A stretch of 62,851 nucleotides of DNA from Myxococcales bacterium. GTDB lineage: Bacteria > Myxococcota_A > Polyangia > Polyangiales > Polyangiaceae. The stretch is taken from assembly GCA_947473045.1 (NCBI GenBank), contig CANJCO010000027.1, forward strand, positions 1-62,851, written 5' to 3'. The notes beneath the pieces were generated by a model. That model saw only the letters and a program-made list of their open reading frames with translations. It ran no database searches and had not been told where the DNA came from. The translations under genes were made by a program, and so were the position numbers. Shown here one piece after another: positions 52,796 to 61,521 of this stretch; position 1 is the first letter of the stretch, and the number at the start of each line of letters is the position of its first letter.

Positions 52796-54958
52796 ATGCG
52801 GCCGTCGTCGCTCGGAGCCGCCTACCTGCTGGCGCTGACGGCCTGGGCGTCGCGCGCGCCGATCGTCGACGAGACCGACCACGCGCTGGGCCATCAGGCG
52901 CGCCAGGTGGGGGACCTCGTCGAGGCGCACTTTTCGGGCGATGTGCGGCACATCACGATCGCGATCGTCGCTGCGGCGCTGGGCGTGGGCGCCGCCCTGG
53001 GAGCGCTGTCGTCGCTGCTCGTGCGCGCGCGCGCCCGGCTCGCCGGAAGACCCGCTCCCGAAGGGCCGCGTCTGGCGGTGCGCTCCCTCGCGTTGCTGGT
53101 GCCACTGCACGCGTGGCTCGTGATGTGGGGCATGGCGCGCGCGCCGCAAGCGTATGCCCCCAGCTTTTATGCCCGAGGCGGCGTGCGCAGACTCGCCCAG
53201 ATTGTCGCGACCGACACGCTCGGCGTCCGCGGCTGCGTGCTGGTCGGCCTCGTAGCCGTGGCGCTCTACGTCCTGGGACCTCCCTCCCGGTGGCGAGCCC
53301 ACCTGGCGCGACTCTCCTACTTTTACGCCCTCATCCCAAAACGAAGCGCGATCGGCCTGCTGCTGCTGGCCGCCGGCATCTCGGCGCTGCTGCGGGTGCC
53401 TGCCGCGCACGCGGACGCCCCTCGCCACGACCACCCGAACATCATCATTCTCGCCGCCGATTCGCTTCGCGCCGATCGGCTCACGCCGCAAATCGCTCCG
53501 CACTTGTCGGCGCTCGCTGCGCGCGGCTCACGGTTTGATCGGGCGTATGTGTCGCTGCCGCGAACCTTTCCGTCGTGGGTCACGATCCTCACAGGTCGGC
53601 ACGCGCACCACCACGGGGTACGCAGCATGTTTGCGCGCTACGAAGACCGCGCACGCGACCTCGACGCCCTGCCCGCGCACTTCGCGAAGGCCGGCTACCG
53701 CACTGGCGTGGTGAGTGACTACGCCGGCGACATCTTCGGGCGCGTCGATCTCGGCTTTGGCACGGTAGACACGCCGACCTTCAACTTTCACGAGCTCATT
53801 CGGCAGCGCGCGATCGAGCGACAGTTGCCGCTGCTACCACTACTCGATTCACGGGCCGGCCGCGCCCTGTTTCCGGTGATTCGGGAGTGGAACGAGGCCG
53901 CCGACGCCGACCTGCTCGCGGGCGATGCCATCGACGCGGTCGATCGCATGCAAGATGCACCTTTTCTTCTCACGGTGTTCTTCTCGACCGCCCACTTCCC
54001 CTACGCAGCGCCTGCTCCGTACTACGCGCGCTTCACCGACCCGAACTACCGCGGGCGGTACAAATATCACAAGCCGGTAGGCCTCGGCTCCGACGACACC
54101 CCCGACGAAGCCGACGTGAGGCAGATCCGCGGTTTGTACGACGGCGCAGTCGCGAGCATCGATGACGCGGCGGCGCGCATCGCCCGGCATCTCGAAAAGC
54201 GCGGTCTGGCGGGCAACACCATCGTCGTCATCACCGCCGATCACGGCGAGACGCTCTTCGACAACGGGCATGGTCAGGGCCACGGCGATCACCTGTTCGG
54301 CGATGAGGGGACCCATGTTCCGCTCGTGGTGTTCGACCCGCGAAGGCCCGAGCCCCTGCGCCACGGCGCCATCGCCCGCGACGTGGACATCGCGCCCACG
54401 CTCTACGATTTGGCCGGAGTTCCTGCGCCGAGGGATCTCGATGGCCGGAGCCTCGCTCCCGCCATGGCCGGTGGCCGCGTCGCCCCTGCGTTCGCCTACG
54501 CCGAGACAGAGTTGTGGATGGGCGATGTGCCCGCCCTGCCCGACGCGATGCGCCTGCCATATCCGACCCTCTCGCGCATCAGCGAGGTCGATGTCGCCCA
54601 CGGCTACGAGGTGGTGCTGCGCAAGGAGTACGAGAACGTCACGACTGTGGCGCGCCACCGCATGATCCGCGACGAGCGCTACAAGCTCATCTACATTCCT
54701 GCGCGCAGGGGTGTGACCTACCAACTCTACGACACGCAGGTTGACCCAGCGGAGATCTACGACATCGCGGACGACCATCCCGACGTCACCGCGCGCCTCA
54801 AGGGCGAGCTGTGGAGGTGGATGCTCACCGACGGCGCGATGGTGGAGCGCAGCGGCTTTTTGCAGCCGCGATCGATCGAGGTTCAGCGGGGCGCGAGCGA
54901 GGGCGTGCTGCGAATCGGCGACAGCGCCGACCTCGCGCCGGGCGGAGCGACTCCATGA
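52796..54958 (+). CDS. Membrane-anchored sulfatase-fold protein with Thr at the nucleophile position
   Basis: 720 aa. Five hydrophobic segments (about 5-22, 52-76, 93-113, 147-163, 184-200) precede a sulfatase-type alkaline-phosphatase-superfamily domain (about 212-650): metal Asp222 (LAADSLRADR), TADHGETLFD and the late RDVDIAPTLYDLAG. The nucleophile motif reads T-F-P-S-W-x4-T-G starting at Thr257, where sulfatases have Cys/Ser. Thr at this place is seen in LtaS- and EptA-like phospho-transferring relatives, so sulfate may not be its substrate. The ATG at 52796 has GAGGG upstream. It is coupled to the next gene by ATGA. Confidence 0.85.
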   Translation: MRPSSLGAAYLLALTAWASRAPIVDETDHALGHQARQVGDLVEAHFSGDVRHITIAIVAAALGVGAALGALSSLLVRARARLAGRPAPEGPRLAVRSLALLVPLHAWLVMWGMARAPQAYAPSFYARGGVRRLAQIVATDTLGVRGCVLVGLVAVALYVLGPPSRWRAHLARLSYFYALIPKRSAIGLLLLAAGISALLRVPAAHADAPRHDHPNIIILAADSLRADRLTPQIAPHLSALAARGSRFDRAYVSLPRTFPSWVTILTGRHAHHHGVRSMFARYEDRARDLDALPAHFAKAGYRTGVVSDYAGDIFGRVDLGFGTVDTPTFNFHELIRQRAIERQLPLLPLLDSRAGRALFPVIREWNEAADADLLAGDAIDAVDRMQDAPFLLTVFFSTAHFPYAAPAPYYARFTDPNYRGRYKYHKPVGLGSDDTPDEADVRQIRGLYDGAVASIDDAAARIARHLEKRGLAGNTIVVITADHGETLFDNGHGQGHGDHLFGDEGTHVPLVVFDPRRPEPLRHGAIARDVDIAPTLYDLAGVPAPRDLDGRSLAPAMAGGRVAPAFAYAETELWMGDVPALPDAMRLPYPTLSRISEVDVAHGYEVVLRKEYENVTTVARHRMIRDERYKLIYIPARRGVTYQLYDTQVDPAEIYDIADDHPDVTARLKGELWRWMLTDGAMVERSGFLQPRSIEVQRGASEGVLRIGDSADLAPGGATP

Positions 54959-57657
54959 AGCGCTCGGCGTTCGCGCGCGCAGTCGTTTTCGCCCTCATCG
55001 GCGCCTGCGGCGTGGTGGCGTATCGTCAGGGCGGCGGCTCCGATCCGAGGCCGCCCCTCCCCTCGGTGGCTGCGGCCCCTGCGGCCTCGGCGCCAGCTCC
55101 GCTACCAGCAGCTACCCCCGCGAAGTCCAAGCGCCGCGCCGCGTCGGCCGATGGCGACGAGATCACGCTGCGCCTCGTCGACGCGCTCCCTGAGGCGCGC
55201 GTCATCGCCCCCAACAAAGACCGCGGGCTGCAACTTCTCGGCGCGCACTGGCGCAAGATGAAGCCGCCGTTCATCGCGATCGACGGCGACAATAAGCGTC
55301 TGGCCACGAGCCTCGCGCTGCGCACGAGCGACACTGAAATTCAGTGGGCGGTGCCCACTTCGAGCGGAGGCACCTGGGCGCCCGATGCGCGCGTCTGGAA
55401 CATGAGCGAAGGCAGCTTCGACCAGCGCGAGGCTCTCTTTGCACCCACGCCGTGCACGCTCACGTACCGCGTGCGCGTGCCGACGGGCGGCAGGCTGACC
55501 TTCGCGCCGGGCAGCGCCAACGCCTCAGGCGAAGCCATCACATTTCGGGTCACTGTGGTCGACGGCGCCACCACGAAGGTCGTATTCGACGAGCGCCTCC
55601 TGCCGGAGGTGACCCGAAGCTGGACTGATCGCAGCGCCGATCTGTCGGAGTTTTCGGGCAAGACGATCGAGCTGTCGCTCGTCACCGAGTCGAGCCCGCG
55701 ATCACCAACCGATCCGAGACCGGTCGCCGCGCCGAAGCGCGACGCGGGAGCCGCCGAAGCTATCGCGCCGTTGGGAGGTCCCGCCCTCGCATTGTGGGGA
55801 AACCCCACGGTGCTTTCACACGGCGCCACGCAGGTGCCTTACAATGTGCTCTTTGTGGTGGTCGACGCCCTGCGACCGGATGTCATCGCCAGCTTTCACG
55901 ACGAAACCGAAGACGCGCGCAAGCGGAGCGCCAGGTATGCGCCGCAGGACGCGCTGCTTCCGCGCGTAGCCGGGCTGGTTCCGAACCTCGACGCCCTCGT
56001 GGCGCGCGGCGTGCGCTTTCGCCACGCCTATTCCGGCGGAGCGTGGACGCGACCGGGAACGCTGTCGATGCTCGCCGGAGCGCGCTCGAGCGAGCTCGGC
56101 CTCGACACGCTGCCGTGGGTGCTTCCAGAGGCGCAGACCTCCCATTTTTACGGCTCAGACCCTCCCTTGTTGCCGCTTCTGCTGCGCAAGCGCGCCGTCG
56201 CGACGCGCGCGTTCGTGAACAACTACTTCATGGTGGGCTACGCGCCCGTCGGCGTCGATATGGGCTTCGAGCGCGTCGACGACCATCGCTTCCGCACGAA
56301 GGACACGGCGCTCGTCACGGCGAGCGCGATCGCGTGGCTCAAGGCGCACGCCAGCGAGCGATTCTTTGCATTTTGCAACTACAACTCACCCCACGAACCC
56401 TGGGAGCCTCCTGCGCAGTTCCTCGCGCGCGTGCCCCCTCCGCCCGACGGCCCGCGCGATGACATCGCCCGACGCTACATGGCCGAAGCCGCCAAGGACG
56501 ACGAGGCGATCGGGCTGCTGCTCCAGACGCTCGACGAGCTCGGACTGCGCGACCGCACGCTCGTGGTCGTGACCGCCGATCACGGCGAGACGCTGTCGTT
56601 CGACCACGACGGCATCAGCGACCTCGATAAAATGCGCGTGCGCTACCACCACGCAGTCTCGAACTACGAAGAGACAACGCGCGTGCCCATCGTGATGTCG
56701 CTCCCAGGAGTGCTCCCGGAGAACAAGGCCGTTGAGGCCCGCGTGCGCAACGTGGACATCGCGCCGACGCTCCTCGAAATACTTGGCCTCGACCTGCCGC
56801 ACGGAACGAGCGGTCGATCGATGATGCCGCTGGTGCGCGGGCAGGCCGAAGTCGACGAGCGGGTGGTGCTCAGCGAAGGACGCGGCACGCGAGGCCTCAT
56901 TTTCGGTCACTACCGGCTACTTTCGCGCGAGGGGCGCGCGCAGACGACCACGCGGGGAGACAAACGCGTCACCGCCACCGACGAGCTCTACGATCTCGAC
57001 AGCGATCCGGGGGAGCGCCACGATCTGGCGCGCGAGCGTCCCGAGGTGGTCAAGGAGATGCGCGCCCGCCTCGAGGCCGCCAAGGCGAACGTGCCGGCCG
57101 CGGACGCGAAGCAGCAGGAGGCCGACGCAGCGCCCAGCCCCCGCGTTCGGCTCCGCTTCAGCGGCGGCGCGCGCCCCAGGCGAATTTCGGGAAGGCTGGC
57201 GAGCGGCGACGACAAGGCCGGCGCGACCATGACCTTCGAGCTTGCGGGGCTCCCGAAGGAGGCTGTGCGCGCGACGCCCGGGGAGATTCAGCTCGCGTTC
57301 ACCACGAGCCCCGACGAGGCCGTCGGACTCGACCTGCGGGTGGAGCCTCCCTCCGCGTCGCTGCACTGGGACTTGTATATGGACGACGCCCCGTGGCCGA
57401 AGTCGGCGGTGTACACGGGCCCCTACGGGCTGCACGACGGCAGCGCCGATTTGGGACTGTTCGACGACGCCTCGCGCGCGTCCGCGTATGCGCTGAGCCT
57501 GCCGGAAATCGACCCGGCGCGCGACGTGGGGTTGTTTGTGATCCGCGAAAAAAAGGCGGAGGCCGCCGTGGCCGGACGCGAGGCGAACGCCGAGGGTGCG
57601 AAGGAAATGGACCGCCTGCTCAAAGAGTGGGGCTACGCGCACGGCAAGACGAAATGA
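54955..57657 (+). CDS. Sulfatase-fold protein with N-terminal beta domain, Thr at the nucleophile position
   Basis: 900 aa. A signal anchor (ARAVVFALIGACGVVAY), an Ala/Pro linker and a beta-sandwich-like domain (about 68-245; YRVRVPTGGRLTFAPGSAN) precede the sulfatase-type domain (about 296-770): metal Asp304 (VVVDALRPD), nucleophile motif T-R-P-G-x5-A-G at Thr365, TADHGETLSFDHDG and VRNVDIAPTLLEILG. As in the upstream protein, Thr replaces Cys/Ser. A C-terminal domain (about 780-900) is unknown. The ATGA overlap makes it co-translated with the upstream enzyme; they may act in sequence on an envelope polymer. Confidence 0.85.
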   Translation: MKRSAFARAVVFALIGACGVVAYRQGGGSDPRPPLPSVAAAPAASAPAPLPAATPAKSKRRAASADGDEITLRLVDALPEARVIAPNKDRGLQLLGAHWRKMKPPFIAIDGDNKRLATSLALRTSDTEIQWAVPTSSGGTWAPDARVWNMSEGSFDQREALFAPTPCTLTYRVRVPTGGRLTFAPGSANASGEAITFRVTVVDGATTKVVFDERLLPEVTRSWTDRSADLSEFSGKTIELSLVTESSPRSPTDPRPVAAPKRDAGAAEAIAPLGGPALALWGNPTVLSHGATQVPYNVLFVVVDALRPDVIASFHDETEDARKRSARYAPQDALLPRVAGLVPNLDALVARGVRFRHAYSGGAWTRPGTLSMLAGARSSELGLDTLPWVLPEAQTSHFYGSDPPLLPLLLRKRAVATRAFVNNYFMVGYAPVGVDMGFERVDDHRFRTKDTALVTASAIAWLKAHASERFFAFCNYNSPHEPWEPPAQFLARVPPPPDGPRDDIARRYMAEAAKDDEAIGLLLQTLDELGLRDRTLVVVTADHGETLSFDHDGISDLDKMRVRYHHAVSNYEETTRVPIVMSLPGVLPENKAVEARVRNVDIAPTLLEILGLDLPHGTSGRSMMPLVRGQAEVDERVVLSEGRGTRGLIFGHYRLLSREGRAQTTTRGDKRVTATDELYDLDSDPGERHDLARERPEVVKEMRARLEAAKANVPAADAKQQEADAAPSPRVRLRFSGGARPRRISGRLASGDDKAGATMTFELAGLPKEAVRATPGEIQLAFTTSPDEAVGLDLRVEPPSASLHWDLYMDDAPWPKSAVYTGPYGLHDGSADLGLFDDASRASAYALSLPEIDPARDVGLFVIREKKAEAAVAGREANAEGAKEMDRLLKEWGYAHGKTK

Positions 57658-57705
57658 CAGTGCTCCGCGGCCGGAAAAAGCCCGGACGCGCGGGCGCAAC
57701 GTCAT

Positions 57706-57740
57706 AAGAAAAAGCGCCGACCGCGTCGTGCGGCCAGCGC
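57706..57740 (-). terminator. Probable intrinsic terminator of the Rieske gene
   Basis: Read leftwards, an 11-bp stem with two mismatches (57714-57740, arms GCGCTGGCCGC and GCGGTCGGCGC) is followed by TTTTTCTTAT. Stem plus T-run just after the stop of the leftward Rieske gene fits a rho-independent terminator. Confidence 0.5.
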
Positions 57741-57776
57741 CTCATCGGGTCTGCGTTTTCGGCCTCGGCTCTTGAC

Positions 57777-58346
57777 TCAGAGCGTAAAGCGCGTCGCCGC
57801 GGGCACGGTCTTGCTCTTGTCGATCGCGACCTTGCCGCCCGACGTCAGGCACAGCGCGTAGTGCACGAGCGCGCTCTTTGCGGGGCCGCCAGTGACAGTG
57901 CCCGCCGCGTCGAAGGTCGCTCCGTGACACGGGCACGAATAGCCGCTGCCCGAAGCGTTGATGGTGCAGCCCTGATGGGTGCAAACGGCGGAGACGGAGT
58001 AGAGGCCGCCGGCGTCTCGCGCGACGAAAGCAGGGATAGACGCAACCATCACCGGCTTTCCCTGAACGATAGCGCTCGGGGCCGCCCCGCTGTCTTTGGC
58101 GTTCGCCGGACAGGACGAAGGCTGCGCGGAGTCGACGCCAACACTCGCGTCACGAGGCGCGCTGCTGTCGTCGGGCGCGCTGGCGTCGTCGGGCACGCTG
58201 GCATCGTCGGGCGGGACGTCTGCATCGCCCGCTACGTGCACGATGCTGTCGGAGCAGGCGGCCGCGCCGGCGAGCAGCGCGCATCCGGTCAGGAAGGTGC
58301 GACGCTCGACCGTGGCTTCAATCATGGGCAGAGGACGTTTCGACAT
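57777..58346 (-). CDS. Tat-exported Rieske iron-sulfur lipoprotein
   Basis: 189 aa. The N-terminus has a twin-Arg signal (ERRTFLTGCALLAGAAAC) with a possible lipobox. A long Asp/Ala/Ser/Pro linker (about 35-70; PPDDASVPDDASAPDDSSAP) is followed by a Rieske domain with both 2Fe-2S motifs, CTHQGC and CPCHG (Cys/His ligands). It probably acts in electron transfer outside the cytoplasm; no cytochrome b or oxygenase partner is nearby. ATG at 58346; the alternative ATG at 58325 would also keep the twin-Arg. Confidence 0.9.
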   Translation of the reverse strand: MSKRPLPMIEATVERRTFLTGCALLAGAAACSDSIVHVAGDADVPPDDASVPDDASAPDDSSAPRDASVGVDSAQPSSCPANAKDSGAAPSAIVQGKPVMVASIPAFVARDAGGLYSVSAVCTHQGCTINASGSGYSCPCHGATFDAAGTVTGGPAKSALVHYALCLTSGGKVAIDKSKTVPAATRFTL

Positions 58347-58432
58347 GGCCGCTGATTGTACACCCCGCGGCCGCACGTGTCGACGTCCGCCGCGGGCGGC
58401 CCCACGACTTTCAGCCCCCCGCAAGCTCTGAG

Positions 58433-59281
58433 CTAGTTCGGGGGCGGAACGAGCGGACACCCGGAGGGCGCGACCCACCCGAAGATGTTCACCCAAAGCG
58501 ACTTGATCTCGGGAATCGTGTTCCACTCGGAGTCGAACTCAATCCACTCGTCACCCCAAACGAAGGCGCGGCCGGCCGAGGCCTGCACGGCAAAAGCTAT
58601 GTTTCCCTCTGGCAGCGAGGCGATCGGCGTGCGCGTGTTGTTCGATGCGCCCGTGGTCGTCACCGCGTAACCTCCCAGGAAGGTCACAGACGTGAGCCCT
58701 TGGGTAATGGGATGCGGCACGAACGCGGTGACCGGCCCGTCGATCAGTGCGCCGCTGTAGTTTACGCCAAGGGTGGCGATGAGAGGGTTGGCGTACCAGT
58801 CGGCGTTGTTGTTCACGTAGCCGGTCATCGAGACGAGGCCACCGCCCGCTTCGACGAACGCCTTGACCACGGCAGCCTCGGCGGGCCCATAGGCGCGCGG
58901 CAGGTGATCGAGGACAATCACGTTGAAGGGGGCGAGCGACTGCGCCGTGAGCGGGTCGTTCGCGGTCGTCTGAATGCGCTGCACGGTCGTGCCCGCTTTG
59001 GTGAGCCACTGCTGGAAGTTCGACGAGGCGTTCGCGCCTGGATTGCCCAAAATGCCTATATTGATGACGTTGCAGGCCGCGGCGTCGGCGGCGTCGGCGC
59101 CCCCTGCGTCTACGAACGCGGGGTCCGTATTCGACGCGTCGGACGCGTCCGGATTCGCGGCGGGGCCGGCCTCAGGAGTCGCGTCGGGAAGCGGCGCAGG
59201 CGAGGAATCGTGCGCCGTGCCGCAGGCTGCCAGGGCGACGGCGAGCGCGAGTCGCCAGCCGGTTGATGCGCGGCTCACCAT
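58433..59281 (-). CDS. Lipoprotein with ThuA/glutamine-amidotransferase-like domain
   Basis: 282 aa. Signal peptide with lipobox (ALAVALAAC), then an Asp/Ala/Pro linker (PDATPEAGPAANPDASDAS). The mature domain (NVINIGILGNPG, FNVIVLDHLPRAYGPAEAAV, AFVEAGGGLVSMTGY, FVWGDEWIEFDSEW) reads like the ThuA/type 1 amidotransferase-like fold used in sugar-binding or unknown lipoproteins. No catalytic Cys is evident. The ATG at 59281 lies inside the last codons of the 48-aa zinc-ribbon gene, so they are translationally coupled. Confidence 0.75.
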   Translation of the reverse strand: MVSRASTGWRLALAVALAACGTAHDSSPAPLPDATPEAGPAANPDASDASNTDPAFVDAGGADAADAAACNVINIGILGNPGANASSNFQQWLTKAGTTVQRIQTTANDPLTAQSLAPFNVIVLDHLPRAYGPAEAAVVKAFVEAGGGLVSMTGYVNNNADWYANPLIATLGVNYSGALIDGPVTAFVPHPITQGLTSVTFLGGYAVTTTGASNNTRTPIASLPEGNIAFAVQASAGRAFVWGDEWIEFDSEWNTIPEIKSLWVNIFGWVAPSGCPLVPPPN

Positions 59282-59421
59282 CCCCGGCCACACTCGGGGC
59301 AGCGATTGACGGTGCGGTGCGCCGGATACTTCTTGCACGGAATGTGGAATTCGCAGCCGCAGTGGGGGCACTTCGATCCGCCGTACTGACCGTTGCAATT
59401 CGCGCATCTTATCGTCGCCAT
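59275..59421 (-). CDS. 48-residue zinc-ribbon protein
   Basis: A complete short frame, ATG at 59421 with GGAGG seven bases upstream, TGA at 59277-59275. It contains CANC, CPHCGC, a lone Cys (HIPCKKYP) and CPEC: several CxxC pairs expected to bind zinc. The last codons overlap the start of the lipoprotein gene by 7 bp. Probably a nucleic-acid or protein-binding ribbon; function unknown. The Cys spacing and good Shine-Dalgarno argue it is real. Confidence 0.75.
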   Translation of the reverse strand: MATIRCANCNGQYGGSKCPHCGCEFHIPCKKYPAHRTVNRCPECGRGW

Positions 59422-59548
59422 AAAAACGCCTCCAGGTGACGCTGCGGGCGGCAGCCTCCACTGCTGAGTCTACCCGCGAGCAAGCGCGCGAGCACCCGCA
59501 TTTGGCGCTCGCGAATCGAGCGGCGCGCGCTTAGTCTGCGACCCGCTC

Positions 59549-60934
59549 ATGCGCCTGGCAACCCTCCTCGGCCCCGACCTCAAGCAACTGCTTAAGGATG
59601 ATCCAGACCAGGCGAGGCTGCTGCTCGACGAGCTGCACGCGGAAGACATCGCCGATCTCGTCAGCGAGCTCGAGCCCGACGAAGCGGCCAAGCTGCTCGA
59701 GCACCTCCCCGCGGAGGACGCGGCGCCGATCTTCGAGCGCCTCGAGGAGCACGAGCAGGAAGAGCTCGTCGAGCAGATGGCCCCCGAGAGCGTGGCGCTG
59801 ATCGCGAGCGAGATGGAGCCCGACGATCGCGCCGACCTGTTCTCGGCGCTGCCCGAAGACGTCGGCGACGAGCTGATGCGCACCCTCGAGCGCGTCGATC
59901 CCGAGGCCGCACAGGACGTTCGCGACATCGAGAAATACGCCGACACCGCGGCCGGTCACCTGATGACCACCAAGTTCGTGTCGGTGCCCTCGAAGGCGAC
60001 CGTGGCCGACGCGCTCGCCGCCGTTCGCGCGTTCGTCAAAGACAACGAAGAGTCGCCACTTTACAACGTGTACGTTCTCGATAACGATCGCCTCTTCGGC
60101 ATCATTTCGCTGCGCGAGCTCGTCGCCAACGAGCCCGGCGATCGCGTAGACGCGCTGTCGCTGACGAACATCATCTCCGCTCCGCCCGACATGGACCAGG
60201 AAGAGGTCGCGCGGTGCATGGCGAAGTACGACCTCGCCGCCATGCCGGTCATCGACTCGGCGGGCGATCTGCTCGGGATCATCACGATCGACGACATCAT
60301 CGACGTGCTCACCCAGGAGCAGACCGAAGACGTGCAGCGCATCGGCGGCGTCGAGCCGCTCGACGTCCCGTACTTCCAGACGAGCTTTCTCGAATTCATC
60401 AAAAAGCGCGGGATCTGGCTGGTTGTTCTGTTCGGCGAGGAGTTTTTCACCCAGACGGCGCTCCGCTTCTACGACCCTGTTTTCGAGGCCATCAAGGGGG
60501 CCAGCTATTACGTTCCGCTGCTCATCTCCACGGGCGGAAACTCGGGCTCCCAGTCTTCGACGCTCGTCATTCGCGGGCTGGCGATCGGCGAGATCAAGCC
60601 GCGCGACTGGTGGCGCATTTTGGTGCGCGAGGCAGGCATGGGGCTGGTGCTCGGCCTGATGCTCGGCTCGATCGGGTTTCTGCGCGTGCTCATGTACAAA
60701 GACCAGCACATCCCCTTCGCGCTCACGGTCGCGGGCACGCTGGTCGGCATCGTGATGACCGGCTGCACCGTCGGCTCGATGATGCCGCTGATCCTCAAGC
60801 GATTCGGCGTCGACCCCGCCACCAGCTCCACGCCCTTCATCGCGAGCCTGGTCGACGTGCTCGGCATCATCATCTTCGTGCACGTCGCGAAGATCATCAT
60901 GGCCGACGTCATCCTCGCCGGCGGCGTGCACTGA
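59549..60934 (+). CDS. mgtE: Magnesium transporter MgtE
   Basis: 461 aa. An N-terminal Mg-sensing superhelical N domain (about 1-130; ELHAEDIADLVSELEPDEAA, PEDVGDELMRTL), two CBS domains (about 140-260; GHLMTTKFVSVPSKATVADAL and LGIITIDDIIDVL), and five TM segments (about 285-455) with the conserved GGNSGSQS motif in TM2. It imports Mg2+ and is gated by cytosolic Mg2+ through the N and CBS domains. ATG at 59549, 127 bp from the divergent zinc-ribbon start. No riboswitch is evident upstream. Confidence 0.95.
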   Translation: MRLATLLGPDLKQLLKDDPDQARLLLDELHAEDIADLVSELEPDEAAKLLEHLPAEDAAPIFERLEEHEQEELVEQMAPESVALIASEMEPDDRADLFSALPEDVGDELMRTLERVDPEAAQDVRDIEKYADTAAGHLMTTKFVSVPSKATVADALAAVRAFVKDNEESPLYNVYVLDNDRLFGIISLRELVANEPGDRVDALSLTNIISAPPDMDQEEVARCMAKYDLAAMPVIDSAGDLLGIITIDDIIDVLTQEQTEDVQRIGGVEPLDVPYFQTSFLEFIKKRGIWLVVLFGEEFFTQTALRFYDPVFEAIKGASYYVPLLISTGGNSGSQSSTLVIRGLAIGEIKPRDWWRILVREAGMGLVLGLMLGSIGFLRVLMYKDQHIPFALTVAGTLVGIVMTGCTVGSMMPLILKRFGVDPATSSTPFIASLVDVLGIIIFVHVAKIIMADVILAGGVH

Positions 60935-60987
60935 AGCCGCGCGCATTTCGCGAGGCCGCGGCGGCGAGTTCGTGGTGTAGTGGGGCG

Positions 60988-61521
60988 ATGACGTTCGAGA
61001 TTTCCCGCCTCACGCGACACGCTGTTTTCGGTCTCGCCTCGGCGGCCCTCACCCTCGCGGCGTGCGGCGGAAAGCCGGCAGAAGACGCCTCGACCGCCCG
61101 CGAGACGACCACTGCTGACTCGGATCCGGGGCCGAAAGAAGAAGCGGCTCCCCCGCCCCGCAAGGCTTCTCCGCCCCCGCCGCCGGACACCACACCGAAG
61201 ACGGTGTACGACAAAGAGGCTGTCGAAATCGATCTGAAGCGCGCTGCGCGGCAAGTGCTCGCCAACTGCGGCGCAGCGAGCGACGATCAGGGCAAGGCCA
61301 ACGGCCCGTGGGGCAAGACGACCATCACAGTGCAGCTCGGCCACAACGGCCACTCGAAAGGCGCCACCATGCAGGCGCCGTTCGAGGGCTCGCCCACGGG
61401 CAAGTGCATCTTCAATTCGTTCAACAACCTCATTTACCCGCCGTTCGCGGGCGGCGACACCACCGTCGAGTGGGAAGTCGAGAGCGTGAAGCCTGCCGCT
61501 GCACCCGCCGCAAAGAAGTGA
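60988..61521 (+). CDS. Small lipoprotein with TonB-like C-terminal pattern
   Basis: 177 aa. Signal peptide with lipobox (ALTLAAC) then a Pro/Ala/Glu linker. The C-terminal part (about 85-165; RAARQVLANCGAASDDQG, GKTTITVQLGHNGHSKGATM, GKCIFNSFNNLIYPPFAG) has two Cys that could form a disulfide, and resembles the small AgmX/TonB-like domain common in myxobacterial lipoproteins. The assignment is tentative. It ends in a GTGA overlap with the RCC1-repeat gene, so the two are co-translated. Confidence 0.7.
   Translation: MTFEISRLTRHAVFGLASAALTLAACGGKPAEDASTARETTTADSDPGPKEEAAPPPRKASPPPPPDTTPKTVYDKEAVEIDLKRAARQVLANCGAASDDQGKANGPWGKTTITVQLGHNGHSKGATMQAPFEGSPTGKCIFNSFNNLIYPPFAGGDTTVEWEVESVKPAAAPAAKK

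Noticed and set aside
54811-54954. N-terminal extension of the second sulfatase-like protein
   Set aside because: It lies in another frame of the first sulfatase-like gene; the ATGA at 54955 gives a signal anchor at the N-terminus.
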